Origin: Epiperipatus broadwayi
Lineage: Eukaryota > Onychophora > Udeonychophora > Euonychophora > Peripatidae
Direction: 5' to 3'
Assembly (NCBI GenBank): GCA_028023455.1
Contig: JAQFVV010012509.1
Location: 2,174,001-2,238,000 of the forward strand
DNA: 64,000 nt
The notes under the pieces were generated by a model that saw only the letters and a list, made by a program, of their open reading frames with translations, was not told where the DNA came from and did not search any database. Position numbers and translations under genes: made by a program. Positions 61,010 to 64,000 of the stretch are shown here, in pieces (positions within the stretch are counted from its first letter, which is position 1; every line of letters begins with the position of its first letter).

Positions 61010-61205
61010 ATTATATTACTGGTCCGTGGATATTTTTTCTAGAATCTTTATATTTTCTTTTTTGATCATTAAGTTCAGTACAAACAACATCAATATTAAT
61101 AAGATCAAAATTATGTCCAGATTTAATGACATGTTCCAAAAATATAGATTTAACATTAGAATCTGTTTTAGCACAATTATATAAATATTTATGTTTATTA
61201 ATTTA
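61010..61205 (-). pseudogene. Penelope-like GIY-YIG endonuclease C-terminal fragment
   Basis: The minus strand reads CAKTDSNVKSIFLEHVIKSG, then HNFDLINIDVVCTELNDQKRKYKDSRK. It matches the end of the Penelope endonuclease (S-x-L-x-E-H, then a G-H-x-I/F-D block and the KRKxxES tail). It is less decayed than the endonuclease at 51040-51200 and of a different subfamily. Upstream parts are absent. Confidence 0.78.
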
Positions 61206-61467
61206 TTGAAATATAAATTATTAATTTATTAAAACATATATTAGTAACAGTGTTTTTAAATAAAATGTATTAATTTTATTATTATTACTACTGGTTATGG
61301 ATTTATGTTATGACTTTTGGCGGGAATGAATTTCTGTTTAACCTGGTTCTGGACATTGTTTTTCTTCTTTGATTATTTAAAGTTGTAACTAATAATTTGT
61401 TAAGCGCATACTCATTACCTAAGTAATATATATTAAAGCTATAACATTAAAACTATGTGCCTGAAAA

Positions 61468-61575
61468 TGGCAGTAGGGACCTCTACAAATCTTTAACACA
61501 AGTTTAACGACTTTAAAGGACAAGAGCAGCCTCTTATCTTTGACCTACTTTTTAATTATATAGGTGAATCTAAAG
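61468..61575 (+). mobile_element. Half copy of the 28-kb foldback element
   Basis: GACCTCTACAAATC..., ACACAAG, AAAGGACAAGAGCAGCCTC and ATTATATAGGTGAATC follow the same order as the left arm at 27918-28010. Diverged, without the second arm. Confidence 0.6.
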
Positions 61576-61699
61576 CATTTTGATTTGACAGCATTCCAAA
61601 TAAAAAGTTTAATAAAATCCAAATTTAATAAAAAATATCACTAAGAAATAAAAATAAATTTTCACGAATTTTATATATATATAAGTAGAGTAAACTAAC

Positions 61700-61849
61700 C
61701 TTAGGTGAAGATGAAATAGAATAATACCGACATTGAAGTCTTGGAAGAAGTTCACAAATATGATCAATGGCTGGTTTTACAGAGGGTAGATCTTCCAAGA
61801 CCGAAACAATATTTCTACTCGATTTGATAATCCATTCATTATAAAGAGC
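61700..61849 (-). CDS. POR: NADPH-cytochrome P450 reductase, internal coding exon (FAD-binding part)
   Basis: This exon codes for 50 residues (150 bp, phase 0 at both ends) beginning ALYNEW and ending RYYSISSSPK. It matches the POR stretch that reads LYLSWV...LCELLPRLQARYYSIASSSK in vertebrates. RYYSISSS is the FAD-contacting motif; its Ser corresponds to the hydride-transfer Ser457 of rat POR. The acceptor on the minus strand is a T-run followed by CAG just above 61849, and the donor GTTAGT begins at 61699. POR is the ER-anchored diflavin reductase that passes NADPH electrons through FAD and FMN to cytochromes P450. It is the most upstream POR exon I can find; the FMN domain and membrane anchor should lie right of the window. 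Paralogous diflavin reductases are possible but fit less well. Confidence 0.93.
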
Positions 61850-62383
61850 CTGAAAAAAATATCATTTATTAAATTATACTTATTTATATCATACAACCTA
61901 TTACATAAATTATTATATTAAAGAGACAATATTTAATGATGTAATAAAACATGGTTTCACTTTTATTGAAGTCAATAACATAAATCAAGAGCCTCCCAAA
62001 AACTTATTAATTAACATATTTCTCCCTTTGTTATTCTATATTCTCTAAAGCCTTCAAAATTTCAGATTATTTTACTTTCTATTCTATTAGCATTACTTTT
62101 GTCCATTCACAAACTTATTTTAAAATTATCATTATCCACTTTTGTTTTAAAATAAACCAAAAAAATATTTCTTGCATATTCACATAATTTGTACACATTC
62201 ACTATTTCCATCCCCTCTAAACATATACTTTAAAAATAATCAAGTAATATTTTCAACATTTTCTTTACAAAACTTATTTATTTATGAATTCTTTTGCTCC
62301 AAAGTCAGGTGTTTAAGCTTTAAAAATAAATTACTTTTATTTATCAAAAATATCTCACTCCAGATAACCTGTTTATATAAATA
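61850..62383. other. POR intron, unannotated
   Basis: Directly upstream of the POR exon acceptor. AT-rich, nothing recognised. Confidence 0.5.
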
Positions 62384-62765
62384 AAATAAAGAGCATGCTA
62401 ATAAGTGTAAACAAGCCTTTTTTTTTTTTTTTTATGATAAATGCTACAAGAGAAGGCATTCAAATCATCTTTATTTTTAAATCATTTTTATTTTTAGTTG
62501 GAGAGCTGAATTTAAAGACATGTAGATATTTAAAATTTCAGATCTTCTTAAGAGTTAATTATTAGATAAATGCTTAGCTTGAGTTGGTATTTTGAATCTG
62601 GTGTCCTAGCTCCTCACCGAAGAGAACCATAGCTCGAAACTGGTTTGGAGATGGGAACAATCCTAGATAAAGATGATTTGAATGCCTTTTCTTGTAGCAT
62701 TTATTATCATTAAAAAAAAAAAAAGCTTGTTTAAAGATATTAGCATGTTCTTTATTTTATATATT
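62384..62765. mobile_element. Inverted-repeat element with a diverged hammerhead-like centre
   Basis: Arms of about 95 bp (62384-62478 and 62670-62765) share AAATAAAG, GCATGCTAAT/ATTAGCATG, AAACAAGC with a T/A run, and ATAAATGCTACAAGA plus AAGGCATTCAAATCATCTTT. The centre at 62610-62650 reads CTCCTCACCGA...CTCGAAACTGG. It lines up with CTCCTCACTGACGA...GAAACTAGTC of the hammerhead-like family but lacks an intact CTGANGA. The layout (inverted arms, GAAACT in the loop) matches copies 2 and 4/5. Confidence 0.75.
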
Positions 62766-64000
62766 TGTAAATGCAAGCTATATAAGTCATGTGATATATG
62801 ACTTGATTTTATATATTGTAATGGATTGAAAAATATATTATCAACAATCCTTTAAGAATAAGCTAAATATTTAGGTTATATACTCATCCATTCCTCTAAA
62901 GATCTGACAGCCAAAAGAATGATTAGCATTTCACAATTTTGAGCTAGATAAAAGAACCTACTCACTGCTCTTAAAGTATACAATGTTTCATGATCACTCA
63001 GATGGTCATCACATTTCAGTCACTCTAAGCTACTACAACCCATTATAGTTTTCTGCAAACACTATTGCACTGCCCTGCTTACATCCAAGTCTTAGGGGGT
63101 ATTATTTATAAAATATTGCCTTGCTCATCTTTGGGAGTCTTAAAGGCAAATAATATACATATATATATAAAAACTATACCTTACTCTCTCTGGAGTCTTA
63201 GAGGTAAAATCATGGCAGGACTACTGTTAACTGCTTCATGATAAATAGTAACTAACATTACAATTTGGGTTGGAGCAGTGAATGAGATCAATCAGTCACA
63301 AGTGACATGAATACATCACATCCTCAAGACAATGACAAAAATTCCCCATCCAACATCAATACTTGCAACAAAACCAACCAAACTTCACCAATCAAATATC
63401 CAATCCAACCTTAAAAATTATGGATTTTCTACAACACAAATTTTCCAAATATAGATAAAATTACTATTCTACAATTTAACACCATCAATATAATTTTTAA
63501 ATTGAAATTAAGCTGTTTTATGACTGTTTTATTTCTCATCATAAAAAAAAATTAAACACACATCTCTCAAATATGTGGTGTATTTCAAGCCCTAATTAGC
63601 TTATTTCGAGCTCTAGTTGATGTGCCAAAAATGTAACGGACTGCATATCATATATGATCTCAAATGAAAATAAACATATGTAATGGACCGAATTATATTT
63701 GATGCCTGGAAATCATTGATTCAATGCCACACAATTAGGTTCACCAAAAATGTAACGAAGCGACGAATAGATAAACATATAGCTGACCGCATTGTGACAT
63801 CAAAATGCAATGGGATATAAATAAATGCTGAAAAATTATAATGGAAAATTCCCCATCCATCGTCAACACTTGCAGTAGAACCAACCATTTACCTAAATCC
63901 ATCCCATTACATTTACCGAAACAATAATCCAGCCATCCACGGAAAAACTGGAAAGATCCAATAACACTACAACCAAGAAGAATCTTTACTATCATTCAAC
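62766..64000. other. Right-edge repeats, LTR-like
   Basis: AAAATTCCCCATCCA, then ACACTTGCAG-type sequence and AACCAACCA occurs at 63339 and again at 63845. TGTAACGGACTG (63632), TGTAATGGACCG (63679) and TGTAACGAAGCG (63750) repeat a TGTAAYG start. The last follows GGTTCACCAAAA and the first GTGCCAAAA. This looks like clustered LTR edges or tandem remnants. The 84-codon minus-strand frame at 63995-63741 lies in this repeat and is unlikely to be a POR exon. Confidence 0.35.

Noticed and set aside
63741-63995. Further upstream POR exon
   Set aside because: The frame does not resemble any POR segment and lies in a repeated sequence.
1-64000. CRISPR arrays, operons or bacterial genes
   Set aside because: No regularly spaced direct repeats or prokaryotic gene structure; introns and retroelements show animal nuclear DNA.

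Overview
The window is about 64 kb of very AT-rich, intron- and repeat-dense animal nuclear DNA. The split gene with GT-AG introns, the Penelope-like, RTE-like and hAT elements and the tRNA-derived SINEs fit an invertebrate metazoan. An arthropod is plausible, but the sequence does not fix the lineage. Open reading frames are short because the DNA is almost entirely non-coding or decayed mobile-element sequence.

The only host gene I recognise is the 3' half of NADPH-cytochrome P450 reductase (POR/CPR) on the minus strand. Its last four coding exons lie at 61849-61700, 50554-50287, 45249-45022 and 36339-36195. Intron phases match at all three junctions, and the C-terminus ends in the family's catalytic DVWS. 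The third of these exons lacks one base near its 5' end, which is either an assembly error or a real lesion. The 5' half of the gene would lie beyond the right edge. The POR introns (8.7, 5.0 and 11.1 kb) are packed with transposons.

Layout from left to right: a decayed LINE (about 1.85-7.5 kb) split by a nested hAT transposon (4123-6637); a SINE (8.1 kb); unannotated DNA (8.3-12 kb); a 1.6-kb repeat (A, 12.0-13.6 kb) followed by a decayed retroelement gag (13.6-15.4 kb), a SINE with target-site duplications (15.94 kb), and a second copy of the repeat (B, 17.6-18.8 kb and 23.8-23.9 kb) split by a 5-kb ORF-less insertion. Next come unannotated DNA with weak ORFs (24-27.8 kb), a foldback element (28.0 kb), and two copies of a small repeat with a hammerhead-ribozyme-like core (28.8-29.2 and 30.3-30.6 kb). 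Then follow unannotated AT-rich DNA (30.6-36.1 kb) and the POR 3' exon. Inside the POR introns are an RTE-like LINE tail (36.6 kb), a Penelope-like fragment (38.8 kb), a MITE (40.4 kb) abutting a Ty3/gypsy-like LTR element (40.5-44.3 kb), another hammerhead-like repeat (45.7 kb), two Penelope-like elements arranged head to head (50.8-58.2 kb), an LTR with a primer-binding site (58.2-58.8 kb), a second hAT pseudogene (59-60.5 kb) and a Penelope endonuclease fragment (61.0 kb). Beyond the last exon are an inverted-repeat element (62.4-62.8 kb) and LTR-like repeats to the end.

The most interesting signal is a family of short (about 275-565 bp) dispersed repeats that keep CTGACGA...GAAAC with GGC/GCC stems, the core arrangement of a type I hammerhead ribozyme. 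Two copies have 13-bp target-site duplications, so they moved by a retroposition-like route. Several sit in tandem or inverted dimers. One copy is inserted into a Penelope-like element, a class known to carry hammerhead motifs.
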